The notes below the pieces were generated by a model. The model saw only the letters and a list, made by a program, of their open reading frames with translations, did not search any database and was not told where the DNA came from. This document shows positions 18,496 through 26,643 of a stretch of DNA of 64,000 nucleotides, one piece after another. The stretch lies in assembly GCA_013003075.1 (NCBI GenBank), contig JABDLJ010000019.1:62001-126000 (forward strand), read 5' to 3'. The first letter of the stretch is position 1. Each line of letters begins with the position of its first letter. Source of the stretch: Paracoccaceae bacterium. GTDB lineage: Bacteria > Pseudomonadota > Alphaproteobacteria > Rhodobacterales > Rhodobacteraceae. The translations under genes were made by a program, and so were the position numbers.

Positions 18496-19740
18496 ATGGC
18501 AGAATTCGCCTCAGAAGTGGCAACATCGGCGGCTGAAATGCGCGCTTTGTTCCCAGCTACTCCGTTGCAAAGAAACAATTTTTTGTCATCTCGCTACAAC
18601 GCAGAGATCTATTTGAAGCGCGAGGATCTCAGCCCGGTCAGGTCGTACAAAATACGCGGCGCATTCAATGCCATGCGCAAGGCGATAAAAGCCCGTAAAA
18701 CGACCGATTTCGTCTGCGCGAGCGCCGGCAATCACGCGCAGGGCGTGGCCTATGCCTGTCGGCATTTCGGGGTCCATGGCGTGATCTTCATGCCAGTGAC
18801 CACGCCCCAGCAAAAGATTGAAAAGACTAAGGTTTTCGGGGAAGACGCTATCGAGATCAGACTGATCGGCGACTATTTCGACGTCACGCTGGGCGCGGCG
18901 ATGGACTACTGCGAAAGCCAGGGCGCGCATTTTCTGTCCCCGTTCGACGATGCGGACGTGATCGAGGGTCAGGCCAGCGTCGCTTTGGAGATTTTGGAGC
19001 AGATGCCGCACGCCCCCGATATGATCGTTTTGCCGGTTGGCGGCGGCGGATTGTCCTCTGGAGTGAAACGGTTTTGTTCCGAAATGGAACCGCAAATTAA
19101 CCTTCAATTGGTCGAACCGGAGGGCGGCGCCAGCCTGACCGCCGCACTTTCAGTGGGCAATCCCGTGATTTTGGGCAGTTTGGACACATTCGTGGACGGG
19201 GCTGCCGTGGCCCGCATCGGCGACCGGAATTTCGAGATGTTAAGGGATATTCCGCCAGACCACGTGCACACGGTGCCTGAGGACCGGATCTGCGGCACGA
19301 TCCTTGAAATGCTCAACCACGAGGGCATCGTGCTGGAGCCGGCCGGCGCACTGGTAGTGGACGTTCTGCCCGATATCGCGGAGATGATCGCCGGCAAGAC
19401 GGCGGTTCTGGTGACTTCTGGCGGCAATTTCGACTTCGAGCGCCTGCCGGAAGTGAAAGAGCGCGCCCAGCGCTATGCGGGGCTGAAGAAGTATTTCATC
19501 CTGCGTCTGCCGCAACGCCCCGGCGCCCTGCGCGACTTTCTGGAGATGCTCGGCCCCGACGACGATATCGCCCGGTTCGAATATCTCAAGAAATCGGCCC
19601 GAAATTTCGGCACGGTGCTGATCGGGATCGAGACCTCTTCGGCCGACCAGTTCGATACGCTTTTTGCCAAGCTCGATGCCGAGGGCTTTGCCTATCGCGA
19701 CATCACGAACGACGAAACACTGGCGGAATTCGTCGTCTAG
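18496..19740 (+). CDS. ilvA: Threonine ammonia-lyase (threonine deaminase)
   Basis: IlvA converts threonine to 2-oxobutanoate, the first committed step towards isoleucine. The 414-residue protein has the PLP lysine K52 in SYKIRGAFN, the glycine-rich phosphate loop GGGGLSSG, and one C-terminal ACT-like regulatory domain (YFILRLPQRPGALRDFL). This is the shorter, single-ACT form. I chose ATG 18496; the frame is open upstream, but the region between it and the divergent poly-glycine gene looks like a leader. The stop codon overlaps the convergent HPt gene through CTAG at 19737-19740. Confidence 0.93.
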   Translation: MAEFASEVATSAAEMRALFPATPLQRNNFLSSRYNAEIYLKREDLSPVRSYKIRGAFNAMRKAIKARKTTDFVCASAGNHAQGVAYACRHFGVHGVIFMPVTTPQQKIEKTKVFGEDAIEIRLIGDYFDVTLGAAMDYCESQGAHFLSPFDDADVIEGQASVALEILEQMPHAPDMIVLPVGGGGLSSGVKRFCSEMEPQINLQLVEPEGGASLTAALSVGNPVILGSLDTFVDGAAVARIGDRNFEMLRDIPPDHVHTVPEDRICGTILEMLNHEGIVLEPAGALVVDVLPDIAEMIAGKTAVLVTSGGNFDFERLPEVKERAQRYAGLKKYFILRLPQRPGALRDFLEMLGPDDDIARFEYLKKSARNFGTVLIGIETSSADQFDTLFAKLDAEGFAYRDITNDETLAEFVV

Positions 19741-20066
19741 GAGGCTGCGCGCTGCGCCATCCCGGACTGGAAGGCGGTCTTCGACTGGGCATATATTTCC
19801 GCCGTCCTTGGGATATCGATCTGATCGATATTGCCGGCCTTGGCGGCCGCTTCGGCGGCGCCGCAATGATCCGACATCGACTTGAACCCAAGATAAAGCG
19901 CGCTGCCCTTCAGGAAGTGAAACGCCGCGCCCAGATCTTCAGGCGGCGTCTGGCCAAGTCCGGCAAGTTTTTCCTCGACCTCTTCGAGAAACACCTCGAC
20001 GACATCGCCGAAATCCTCTGCCCCGATTTCGGCCTTCAGGTTTTCCACCGTGCTCCACTCAATCAT
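19737..20066 (-). CDS. HPt (histidine phosphotransfer) domain protein
   Basis: A single-domain histidine phosphotransfer protein of 109 residues. The phosphorylatable histidine is H50 in AAFHFLKGSALYLG, matching the HPt pattern HxLKGSxxxLG. It would shuttle phosphoryl groups between a hybrid kinase and a receiver. The ATG at 20066 was chosen because upstream codons look non-coding. It is divergent from a response regulator with a PP2C phosphatase domain (152 bp apart), so the two probably form one signalling branch; no kinase is adjacent. Confidence 0.85.
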   Translation of the reverse strand: MIEWSTVENLKAEIGAEDFGDVVEVFLEEVEEKLAGLGQTPPEDLGAAFHFLKGSALYLGFKSMSDHCGAAEAAAKAGNIDQIDIPRTAEIYAQSKTAFQSGMAQRAAS

Positions 20067-20218
20067 CGCCCGCCTCGCATTTGTCGCTGTGCGCAATCTT
20101 GCCCGGCAGAGTGAACAAGCCGGTAACGCGGCGGGGTGGAACATTCTCAATTTTAAGCTTCACGCGATCTTAACGATCGGCAGGCATCACGGCCAAAACA
20201 ATAAGGTTGGAAACCGTC

Positions 20219-21496
20219 ATGACGGCACCTTTAGCGACCAAGCCCGCCGAGGCAGAGACCCGCGCGGCCGATGATACCGTGATCCGATCGATCCTGGTGG
20301 TCGATGACAGCCGCGCGCAGCTCAAGATCATCTCATCGATCCTGAAGCGCTGGGGCTATGACGTGGCCGAGGCAAACTGCGGCCCCGCAGCGCTTGAAAT
20401 CGCACAAGAGCGAACCGTCGATCTTGTGATCAGCGACTGGATGATGCCGGGCATGACAGGGCTTGAGCTGCAAGATAACCTGTCGCAGGTCTTCGGCGAT
20501 CACTTCGTCTATTTCATCCTGCTGACCTCGCGTACGGAGAAGGCCGATATCGCCACCGCGCTCGAGGCCGGGGCGGATGACTTCCTGAGTAAACCGCTGA
20601 ATATAGACGAGTTGCACGCGCGGATCTCATCGGCCGACCGGTTGACCCGAATGCAGCGCGAGCTGGCCAAGAAGAACGCGCTGATCACCCAGACACTGGA
20701 AGAGCTGAAGGGCGTTTACGCGGCGCTCGACCGCGATATCGAAGAGGCGCAGGCGTTCCAGCAATCGCTGGTGCGCGACCGTCAGCAAAGCTTCGAGGGC
20801 GCCGATGTTGCGCTGATCCTGAAGCCAAGCGGGCAGGTGGGTGGCGATCTTGTTGGCTGCTTCGAGGTCAGCAAAGGCCGGATCGGGGTCTACGCGATCG
20901 ACGTGGCCGGGCACGGGATTGCCTCTGCGCTTATGGCGGCGCGGCTGGCCAGCTACCTCTCGGGCAATACCCCAGCCAGCAATATTGCGCTGAAGGCCGC
21001 GGCGCATGGCTCTTACTCGATGCGTCCGCTGGACGAGATCTGCCGCCAACTCAATGATTTGGTGATGGATGAGATGGGCAGCGAGAAGTATTTCACCATG
21101 GCGCTGGCCGATGTCGATCTGTCCACCGGCGCGGGCCTGCTGGTGCAGGCGGGGCACCCTCATCCGCTTCTCTTGCACGCTGATGGCGGCGCGCACCGTC
21201 TTGGAAACGGCGGCGTGCCCGTCGGGATGGTGCGTGATGCCCGGTTCGAGGTGGTCGCGTTCTCGATGGCGCCGGGCGACAGGTTGCTGCTCAGCTCGGA
21301 CGGGGTCTCTGCCGGCGGGGACCATTCGGACATCGAAGCCACCGCCCAGTGGCTGATGAGCGCTACCCAGCGCCACGGCGGCGCGTCCGGCACCGCGCTG
21401 CTTGACGCGCTGTATGGCGATGCCTGCGAGGCCGTTGGCGGTGACGAGCTGGACGATGATTTTTCGGCCGCGCTGCTAGAGCTGAAGGGCCCTTAG
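20219..21496 (+). CDS. Response regulator with RsbU-type PP2C serine phosphatase output domain
   Basis: The 425-residue protein has an N-terminal receiver domain: acidic pair D29-D30, phosphoacceptor D73 in ISDWMMPGM, and conserved K125 in FLSKPLN. A helical linker (about 135-185) leads to a SpoIIE/RsbU PP2C-like phosphatase domain with metal-binding segments VGGDLVGCF, AIDVAGHGIASALMA and DDFSAALLEL. Such proteins dephosphorylate anti-sigma-factor antagonists (STAS proteins) in partner-switching pathways; the target here is unknown and no anti-sigma gene is adjacent. ATG 20219 is preferred over TTG 20207. It overlaps the convergent Nudix gene by 21 bp. Confidence 0.9.
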   Translation: MTAPLATKPAEAETRAADDTVIRSILVVDDSRAQLKIISSILKRWGYDVAEANCGPAALEIAQERTVDLVISDWMMPGMTGLELQDNLSQVFGDHFVYFILLTSRTEKADIATALEAGADDFLSKPLNIDELHARISSADRLTRMQRELAKKNALITQTLEELKGVYAALDRDIEEAQAFQQSLVRDRQQSFEGADVALILKPSGQVGGDLVGCFEVSKGRIGVYAIDVAGHGIASALMAARLASYLSGNTPASNIALKAAAHGSYSMRPLDEICRQLNDLVMDEMGSEKYFTMALADVDLSTGAGLLVQAGHPHPLLLHADGGAHRLGNGGVPVGMVRDARFEVVAFSMAPGDRLLLSSDGVSAGGDHSDIEATAQWLMSATQRHGGASGTALLDALYGDACEAVGGDELDDDFSAALLELKGP

Positions 21497-21916
21497 CGCC
21501 CAAAGCCGGTCGCCTTCGTTTTCGATCACCCCGCCGACCTGGCCGGCCTCTACCCACAGCGCGGTGTGATGCGGCTCTGTCGGCGGGCCAAGCTGCAGGG
21601 TCGGGCGCACCAGGTAGATGTGGCAGACCTTCTCGGCCCAAAGATCGTAGTCCGGCATATAGGTAAAGCGCCGATAGGCGCCAAGCCGCCTGGGCTTTGC
21701 TATGCGCCAGCCGGTTTCCTCGTAGAACTCGCGGTGCAGGGCGACCAGCGGGCTTTCGCCGGGGTCGATCCCGCCGCCGGGCAGCTGAAACTCCGGAAGC
21801 GGAAGGCTTTGGTGGGTAACAAGGACGCGGCCACCCAGAACCGCCACGCCGTAGGCGCCGGCGCGCACCCGGTAGCGCTTGCCCGGGACCACGCTTTCGC
21901 CCACCCGTCGCATCAT
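21476..21916 (-). CDS. Nudix hydrolase
   Basis: A Nudix-family pyrophosphohydrolase of about 146 residues. The Nudix box is complete: GGGIDPGESPLVALHREFYEETGW fits Gx5Ex7REUxEExGU. The substrate is not evident. Start choice is uncertain: ATG 21916 and ATG 21913 are adjacent and a TTG at 21934 would add six residues; AAGGGG lies just upstream. The 3' end overlaps the end of the response-regulator gene on the other strand. It is divergent from hslO. Confidence 0.85.
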   Translation of the reverse strand: MMRRVGESVVPGKRYRVRAGAYGVAVLGGRVLVTHQSLPLPEFQLPGGGIDPGESPLVALHREFYEETGWRIAKPRRLGAYRRFTYMPDYDLWAEKVCHIYLVRPTLQLGPPTEPHHTALWVEAGQVGGVIENEGDRLWALRALQL

Positions 21917-21920
21917 CCCC

Positions 21921-21950
21921 TTGGACCCTCGCAATCAGCACCTATATAGT
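21921..21950 (+). promoter_or_regulatory. Candidate sigma70-type promoter for hslO-nudL-cca
   Basis: TTGGAC (21921-21926) and TATAGT (21945-21950) are separated by 18 bp and lie 36 bp before the hslO ATG, in the short region between divergent genes. The -10 matches five of six consensus bases. Confidence 0.5.
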
Positions 21951-21986
21951 CGCTCTATGCCAACCAGCGGCGCCCGAGGAAACCCC

Positions 21987-22976
21987 ATGAATATCGGATC
22001 GCAGATCGCCTGGGACGATACTGTCCTGCCTTTTCAACTTGATCGCTCGGACATTCGTGGCCGCGTGGCGCGGCTGGACGGTGCGCTTGAGAATATCCTG
22101 TCGCAACACAGCTATCCGCCGCAGATCGAGGGGCTGATCGCCGAGGCCGCCCTGCTGACAGCGCTTATCGGCCAGACGGTAAAGCTGCGCTGGAAGCTGT
22201 CCCTGCAGGTGCGCGGCGACGGCCCGGCCCGGCTGATTGCCACTGACTTCTTTGCCCCCAAGGCGCCGGGCGAGCCGGCACAGGTGCGCGCCTATGCCAG
22301 CTTCGACGAAAGCCGGCTCGATGAAAGCGCCACGGCCTTTTCGCAGATCGGCAAGGGCTATTTCGCAATTCTCATCGATCAGGGCGAGGGCACCGCGCCC
22401 TACCAGGGGATCACGCCGATTGCCGGCGGTTCGCTGTCGGCCTGCGCCGAGACCTATTTTGCCCAATCCGAGCAGTTGCCCACGCGCTTTGCAATGTCGT
22501 TTGGCCGCTCGGTCCTGCCCGGCGCGCGCGAGCATTGGCGCGCCGGCGGCGTGATGCTGCAGAACATGCCCAAGGCCTCGCCGCTTCTGAAAGATGGCGA
22601 GGGCGGCGAAGGCGGTCTTCTGACCGCGGCCGACGTGCTGGACGAGGAAGAGGGCGAGAACTGGCTGCGCGCCAACACGCTTCTCGACACCGTGGACGAG
22701 CTGGAGCTGATCGGCCCCTCGGTGCAGCCTACCGAGCTTCTGGTCCGGCTCTTTCACGAAGAGGTGCCACGGGTCTTCGACGCCCAGCAGGTGTCGTTCG
22801 GTTGCACCTGTTCGGCCGACCGGGTGCGCAGCAGCTTGTCGATCTATTCGGCCAAGGACATCGGCCACATGACCACCGACGAGGGCATCGTGACCGCTGA
22901 CTGCCAGTTCTGCGGCGCGCATTACGAGTTCGACCCCACGACGCTGGGCTTCGAAGCGGAAGATGGTGGATCGTGA
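21987..22976 (+). CDS. hslO: Redox-regulated chaperone Hsp33 (HslO)
   Basis: Hsp33 is a holdase chaperone switched on by oxidation, which releases zinc from four C-terminal cysteines. The protein of 329 residues ends with the cysteine set CTC (in FGCTCSADR) and CQFC (in TADCQFCGAHYEF), matching the CxC...CxxC zinc switch. The core holds the PARLIATDFFAPK and YQGITPIAG segments typical of the family. ATG 21987 has GAGGA six bases upstream. Its stop overlaps the GTG start of the next gene (GTGA), starting a tightly coupled three-gene operon. Confidence 0.94.
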   Translation: MNIGSQIAWDDTVLPFQLDRSDIRGRVARLDGALENILSQHSYPPQIEGLIAEAALLTALIGQTVKLRWKLSLQVRGDGPARLIATDFFAPKAPGEPAQVRAYASFDESRLDESATAFSQIGKGYFAILIDQGEGTAPYQGITPIAGGSLSACAETYFAQSEQLPTRFAMSFGRSVLPGAREHWRAGGVMLQNMPKASPLLKDGEGGEGGLLTAADVLDEEEGENWLRANTLLDTVDELELIGPSVQPTELLVRLFHEEVPRVFDAQQVSFGCTCSADRVRSSLSIYSAKDIGHMTTDEGIVTADCQFCGAHYEFDPTTLGFEAEDGGS

Positions 22977-23572
22977 CTCTTGATGATCTGACGGCGCGCC
23001 TGACCTCGGGCATATTCACCCCGGGTGCGCCGACCTCCGATTTCGATCTGAACCCCGAGGTGGATTTGCCGCAGGACCGCAAGCTGCGCCCCGCCGCGGT
23101 TCTGATGCCGCTCTTGCAGGCTGAAAGCGGGGTCCGGGTGGTTCTGACCAAGCGGTCGTCGCGGCTGAAGCATCACCCCGGCCAGATCGCCTTTCCGGGC
23201 GGCAAGGTAGACGAAAGCGACGCCGGTGCCGAAGCCGCCGCCCTGCGCGAGGCCCGCGAAGAGATCGGGCTGCCCGAACGCGCCGTGCAGGTGCTGGCCC
23301 GTATGCCGGCGCACGAGACAGTGACCGGGTTCACCGTGACCCCGGTGATCGGGGTGATCGAAAGACCGTGCGCGTTCGTGCCTGAAGAGGGCGAGGTTGC
23401 CGAGGTCTTCGACGTGCCGCTTTCGCATCTGCTGAACCTTGACAACTACGTCATCCAATCGCGGCTCTGGCGCGCGCAGCGGCGGTTTTACTATGCAGTC
23501 CCGTGGGGCCCGTATTACATCTGGGGTGCAACCGCGCGGATCACTCGCGCCCTGGCCACAGAGATGCAATGA
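22973..23572 (+). CDS. Coenzyme A pyrophosphatase-type Nudix hydrolase (NudL/YeaB family)
   Basis: The 199-residue protein has the UPF0035 signature TKRSSRLKHHPGQIAFPGG directly before the Nudix box (GGKVDESDAGAEAAALREAREEIGL, with insertion-free spacing). This arrangement marks the CoA pyrophosphatase subfamily, which cleaves CoA and acyl-CoA to 4'-phosphopantetheine and 3',5'-ADP. GTG 22973 overlaps the hslO stop, and its own stop overlaps the next ATG, so three genes are linked by 4-bp overlaps. Confidence 0.9.
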   Translation: MTLDDLTARLTSGIFTPGAPTSDFDLNPEVDLPQDRKLRPAAVLMPLLQAESGVRVVLTKRSSRLKHHPGQIAFPGGKVDESDAGAEAAALREAREEIGLPERAVQVLARMPAHETVTGFTVTPVIGVIERPCAFVPEEGEVAEVFDVPLSHLLNLDNYVIQSRLWRAQRRFYYAVPWGPYYIWGATARITRALATEMQ

Positions 23573-24726
23573 AACCGCTGACCGGCGACTGGCTGACGCA
23601 AGAAGCAACGCAAACCGCTTTGACCACGCTGACCGGCGCTGGCCACAAGGCGTTCGTCGTCGGCGGCGCGGTGCGCGATGCGATCTTGGGGCGCGGGGTC
23701 GGCGACATCGATATCTCCACCGATGCGCGGCCTGTCATCGTGACGGCGATATTCGAGAAGGCCGGGCTTAAGGTCGTGCCGACCGGGATCGACCATGGCA
23801 CGGTCACGGTGGTGATCTGCGGCGCGCCGTTCGAGATCACCACGTTCCGGCGCGATGTCGCCACCGATGGCCGCCGCGCCACGGTGGCGTTCTCTGCCGA
23901 CATTGCCGACGACGCGCACCGCCGCGATTTCACGATGAACGCGCTGTATGTTGCCAGCGACGGAACGGTGCACGATCCGCTTGGGCAGGGGCTTGACGAT
24001 CTGGACACGCGCCGGGTCCGGTTCATCGACGATGCCGCTGCGCGCATTCGCGAGGACTATCTGCGCACGTTGCGATTCTTCCGATTTCACGCCTGGTACG
24101 GCGATGCCGCGGCCGGGCTCGACCCCGAGGCACTGGACGCGATCGCCCGACATCTGGACGGGCTCGCGGGCCTCTCCAAAGAGCGTATCGGCCACGAGAT
24201 GCTGCGCCTTCTGGGCGCCCCGGATCCCGGGCCCAGCCTGGCTGCGATGCAGGCAACCGGCGTTCTGGGCGCGCTTCTTGCCGGTAGCGATGCACGCGGC
24301 ATCGCGCCGCTGGTGCATCACGAGGCCGGGCTGGGCGCTGCGCCTGACGCAATCCGGCGGCTTGCGGCGCTGGGCGGCGAGGAGGTTGCGCAGTCCTTGC
24401 GCCTGTCGCGCAGCCAGACGCAGGATCTGGCAGTGCTGCGCGAAGAGATCGGCAGCGCCCGCGCGGTGGCAGAGCTTGGCTATCGGTACGGCGCCGATCG
24501 GGCGGTCTCGGCTGCGCTTTTGCGGGCGGCGTTGCTGGAGACGCCCTTGCCGAAGAACGTCCGGGCCGAAGCAGAACGCGGCGCGGCGGCCGAGTTTCCC
24601 ATCAGTGCGAACGATCTGATGCCGTCGTTGACCGGCCCGGCGCTGGGGCGTGCCCTGAAGAAGATCGAAGAACGCTGGATTGCTTCCGATTTCACTTCAT
24701 CCCGCGATCAGCTTCTGGCCGAGTAG
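23569..24726 (+). CDS. CCA tRNA nucleotidyltransferase / poly(A) polymerase family protein
   Basis: A class II nucleotidyltransferase of 385 residues. The active site GGAVRDAILGR is followed by GDIDIST, giving the two catalytic carboxylates (DxD). The ERRDFTMNAL-like segment (HRRDFTMNALY) and REDYLRTLRFFRFHA complete the neck region typical of CCA-adding enzymes. It probably builds or repairs the tRNA CCA end; poly(A) polymerase activity cannot be excluded from motifs alone. ATG 23569 overlaps the preceding stop (ATGA). Confidence 0.9.
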   Translation: MKPLTGDWLTQEATQTALTTLTGAGHKAFVVGGAVRDAILGRGVGDIDISTDARPVIVTAIFEKAGLKVVPTGIDHGTVTVVICGAPFEITTFRRDVATDGRRATVAFSADIADDAHRRDFTMNALYVASDGTVHDPLGQGLDDLDTRRVRFIDDAAARIREDYLRTLRFFRFHAWYGDAAAGLDPEALDAIARHLDGLAGLSKERIGHEMLRLLGAPDPGPSLAAMQATGVLGALLAGSDARGIAPLVHHEAGLGAAPDAIRRLAALGGEEVAQSLRLSRSQTQDLAVLREEIGSARAVAELGYRYGADRAVSAALLRAALLETPLPKNVRAEAERGAAAEFPISANDLMPSLTGPALGRALKKIEERWIASDFTSSRDQLLAE

Positions 24727-24742
24727 CCGCGTGCAACAGCGG

Positions 24743-24771
24743 TTTCAAATCGGGCGATTTGCCGGTATAGA
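24743..24771 (+). promoter_or_regulatory. Weak candidate promoter for the ABC exporter operon
   Basis: TTTCAA (24743-24748) and TATAGA (24766-24771) are spaced by 17 bp, ending 27 bp before the GTG start of the first ABC gene in a 72-bp intergenic region. The -35 match is poor. Confidence 0.3.
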
Positions 24772-24798
24772 GGCGGTCTGACGGAAGGCCGACTCCAA

Positions 24799-26643
24799 GT
24801 GTTTCGCTATTTCGAAAACCTTGTCGATCCTTACATTTCATATGAAGAGACCGACACGCCGCCAACGCGTCTCTGGCCGTTCTTAAGAGACTATTCGCGC
24901 CCGTTCCGCCGGGTTTTCGCGGTCGCTGGCGCCATGTCTGCCGTGGTGGCAGCGGTGGAGCTGTGGCTGATCTACTACCTTGGCCGGATCATCGACATCC
25001 TGCGCGACAGCGGACCCGCGGCGTTCTGGGCCGAGCACGGGACAGAGCTGATCCTCGTCGCGCTGTTTATTCTCGTGGTGCGTCCGCTTTTGCAGGCGTT
25101 GGACGTCTTGCTTCTGAATAATGCGGTTCTGCCGAATTTCGGGACGCTCATTCGGTGGCGGGCGCACCGGCAGGTGCTGCGGCAGTCGGTGGGATGGTTC
25201 GAGAATGATTTCGCCGGGCGCATCGCAAACCGGATCATGCAAACCCCGCCCGCGGCGGGCGAGGCGGTGTTCCAGGTCTTTGACGCCATCACCTTTTCGA
25301 TCGCCTATGTCGCCGGGGCGGCGATCCTTCTGTCGGGCGCTGACCCGCGCCTTTTGATACCGCTTCTGGTGTGGCTGGGCTTTTTCATGCTGCTCGTGCG
25401 CTGGACGGTCCGGCGGGTTGGGCCAGCCTCCAAGGCGGCCTCGGACGCACGCAGCGCGGTCACCGGGCGGGTCGTGGACAGCTACACCAACATCCATTCG
25501 GTCAAGATGTTCGCCCACCATGACCGCGAGATCGACTATGCCCGCGACGCCATCGAGCGGGCCCGCGAGACCTTCCAGGCAGAGATGCGCATCTATACCG
25601 TGATGGATGTCACGCTGGTGGCGCTGAACGGGCTTTTGATTATCGGTGTCGTTGGCTGGGCGATCTGGCTTTGGATCGGCGGCTCGGCCACCGCTGGGGT
25701 GGTGGCGTCGGCGGCTGCGCTGACCCTGCGGCTGAACGCGATGACCGGCTGGATCATGTGGGCGCTGTCATCGTTCTTTCAAAACCTCGGCATCGTCGCC
25801 GAAGGGATGGAGACGATCGCCCAGCCCGTCACCCTGACCGATGCGCCGGACGCGGTGCCTCTTGTGGTGCGCGAGGGCCGGATCGAGACGTTTGGCCTGA
25901 CGCATCACTACGGGCGCGGCTTTGGCGGGCTCGATGCCATATCGCTGAGGGTCGAGCCGGGTGAGAAGGTCGGGCTGATCGGACGGTCGGGTGCCGGAAA
26001 GTCGACATTGGTGAAGCTTCTGCTGCGGTTCTACGACCCCGACGGCGGGCGGATCGAGATCGACGGGCAGGATATCTCGGAGGTCACGCAAGAGAGCCTG
26101 CGCCTGGCGGTTGGGATGGTGCAGCAGGACAGCTCTCTTCTGCATCGCTCGGTGCGCGACAACATCCTTTACGGCCGCCCCGGTGCCTGCGAGGCCGAGA
26201 TGATCGCGGCGGCGGAAAAGGCCGAGGCGATGGAATTCATCGCAGATCTGGTGGATCCCGAGGGCCGCACCGGGTTCGACGCCGAGGTGGGAGAGCGCGG
26301 GGTGAAGCTGTCGGGTGGGCAGCGCCAGCGGATTGCGCTGGCGCGGGTGATCCTGAAGGACTCACCGATCCTGGTTCTGGACGAGGCGACCAGCGCGCTT
26401 GATAGCGAGGTCGAGGCTGCGATCCAGCACACGCTGCGCGGGATGATGGACGGCAAGACCGTGATCGCGATCGCCCACCGGCTGAGCACCATCGCCCAGA
26501 TGGACCGGATCCTGGTGCTCGACGGCGGAAAAATCGTCGAAGAGGGCAGCCATAACGCGCTCTTGGCGAAAAACGGGCTATATGCCCGGTTCTGGAACCG
26601 CCAATCGGGCGGGTTCATCGGAACAACGGAAGCGGCAGAATGA
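24799..26643 (+). CDS. ABC exporter half-transporter (permease-ATPase fusion), first of a pair
   Basis: A 614-residue half-transporter with an N-terminal six-helix membrane domain (about residues 30-320) and a C-terminal ATPase. The ATPase shows Walker A GRSGAGKST, signature LSGGQRQRIALARV, Walker B ILVLDEATSALD and the H-loop IAHRLST. The start is GTG 24799 with GGAAGG upstream. The stop overlaps the start of a second, similar half-transporter (ATGA), so they probably form a heterodimer. The family includes MsbA-like lipid flippases and multidrug exporters; the substrate is unknown. Confidence 0.9.
   Translation: MFRYFENLVDPYISYEETDTPPTRLWPFLRDYSRPFRRVFAVAGAMSAVVAAVELWLIYYLGRIIDILRDSGPAAFWAEHGTELILVALFILVVRPLLQALDVLLLNNAVLPNFGTLIRWRAHRQVLRQSVGWFENDFAGRIANRIMQTPPAAGEAVFQVFDAITFSIAYVAGAAILLSGADPRLLIPLLVWLGFFMLLVRWTVRRVGPASKAASDARSAVTGRVVDSYTNIHSVKMFAHHDREIDYARDAIERARETFQAEMRIYTVMDVTLVALNGLLIIGVVGWAIWLWIGGSATAGVVASAAALTLRLNAMTGWIMWALSSFFQNLGIVAEGMETIAQPVTLTDAPDAVPLVVREGRIETFGLTHHYGRGFGGLDAISLRVEPGEKVGLIGRSGAGKSTLVKLLLRFYDPDGGRIEIDGQDISEVTQESLRLAVGMVQQDSSLLHRSVRDNILYGRPGACEAEMIAAAEKAEAMEFIADLVDPEGRTGFDAEVGERGVKLSGGQRQRIALARVILKDSPILVLDEATSALDSEVEAAIQHTLRGMMDGKTVIAIAHRLSTIAQMDRILVLDGGKIVEEGSHNALLAKNGLYARFWNRQSGGFIGTTEAAE

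Noticed and set aside
20067..20218. EcfG-type stress promoter (GGAAC element) upstream of the receiver-PP2C gene
   Set aside because: A GGAAC is present, but no matching -10 CGTT lies at the required distance.
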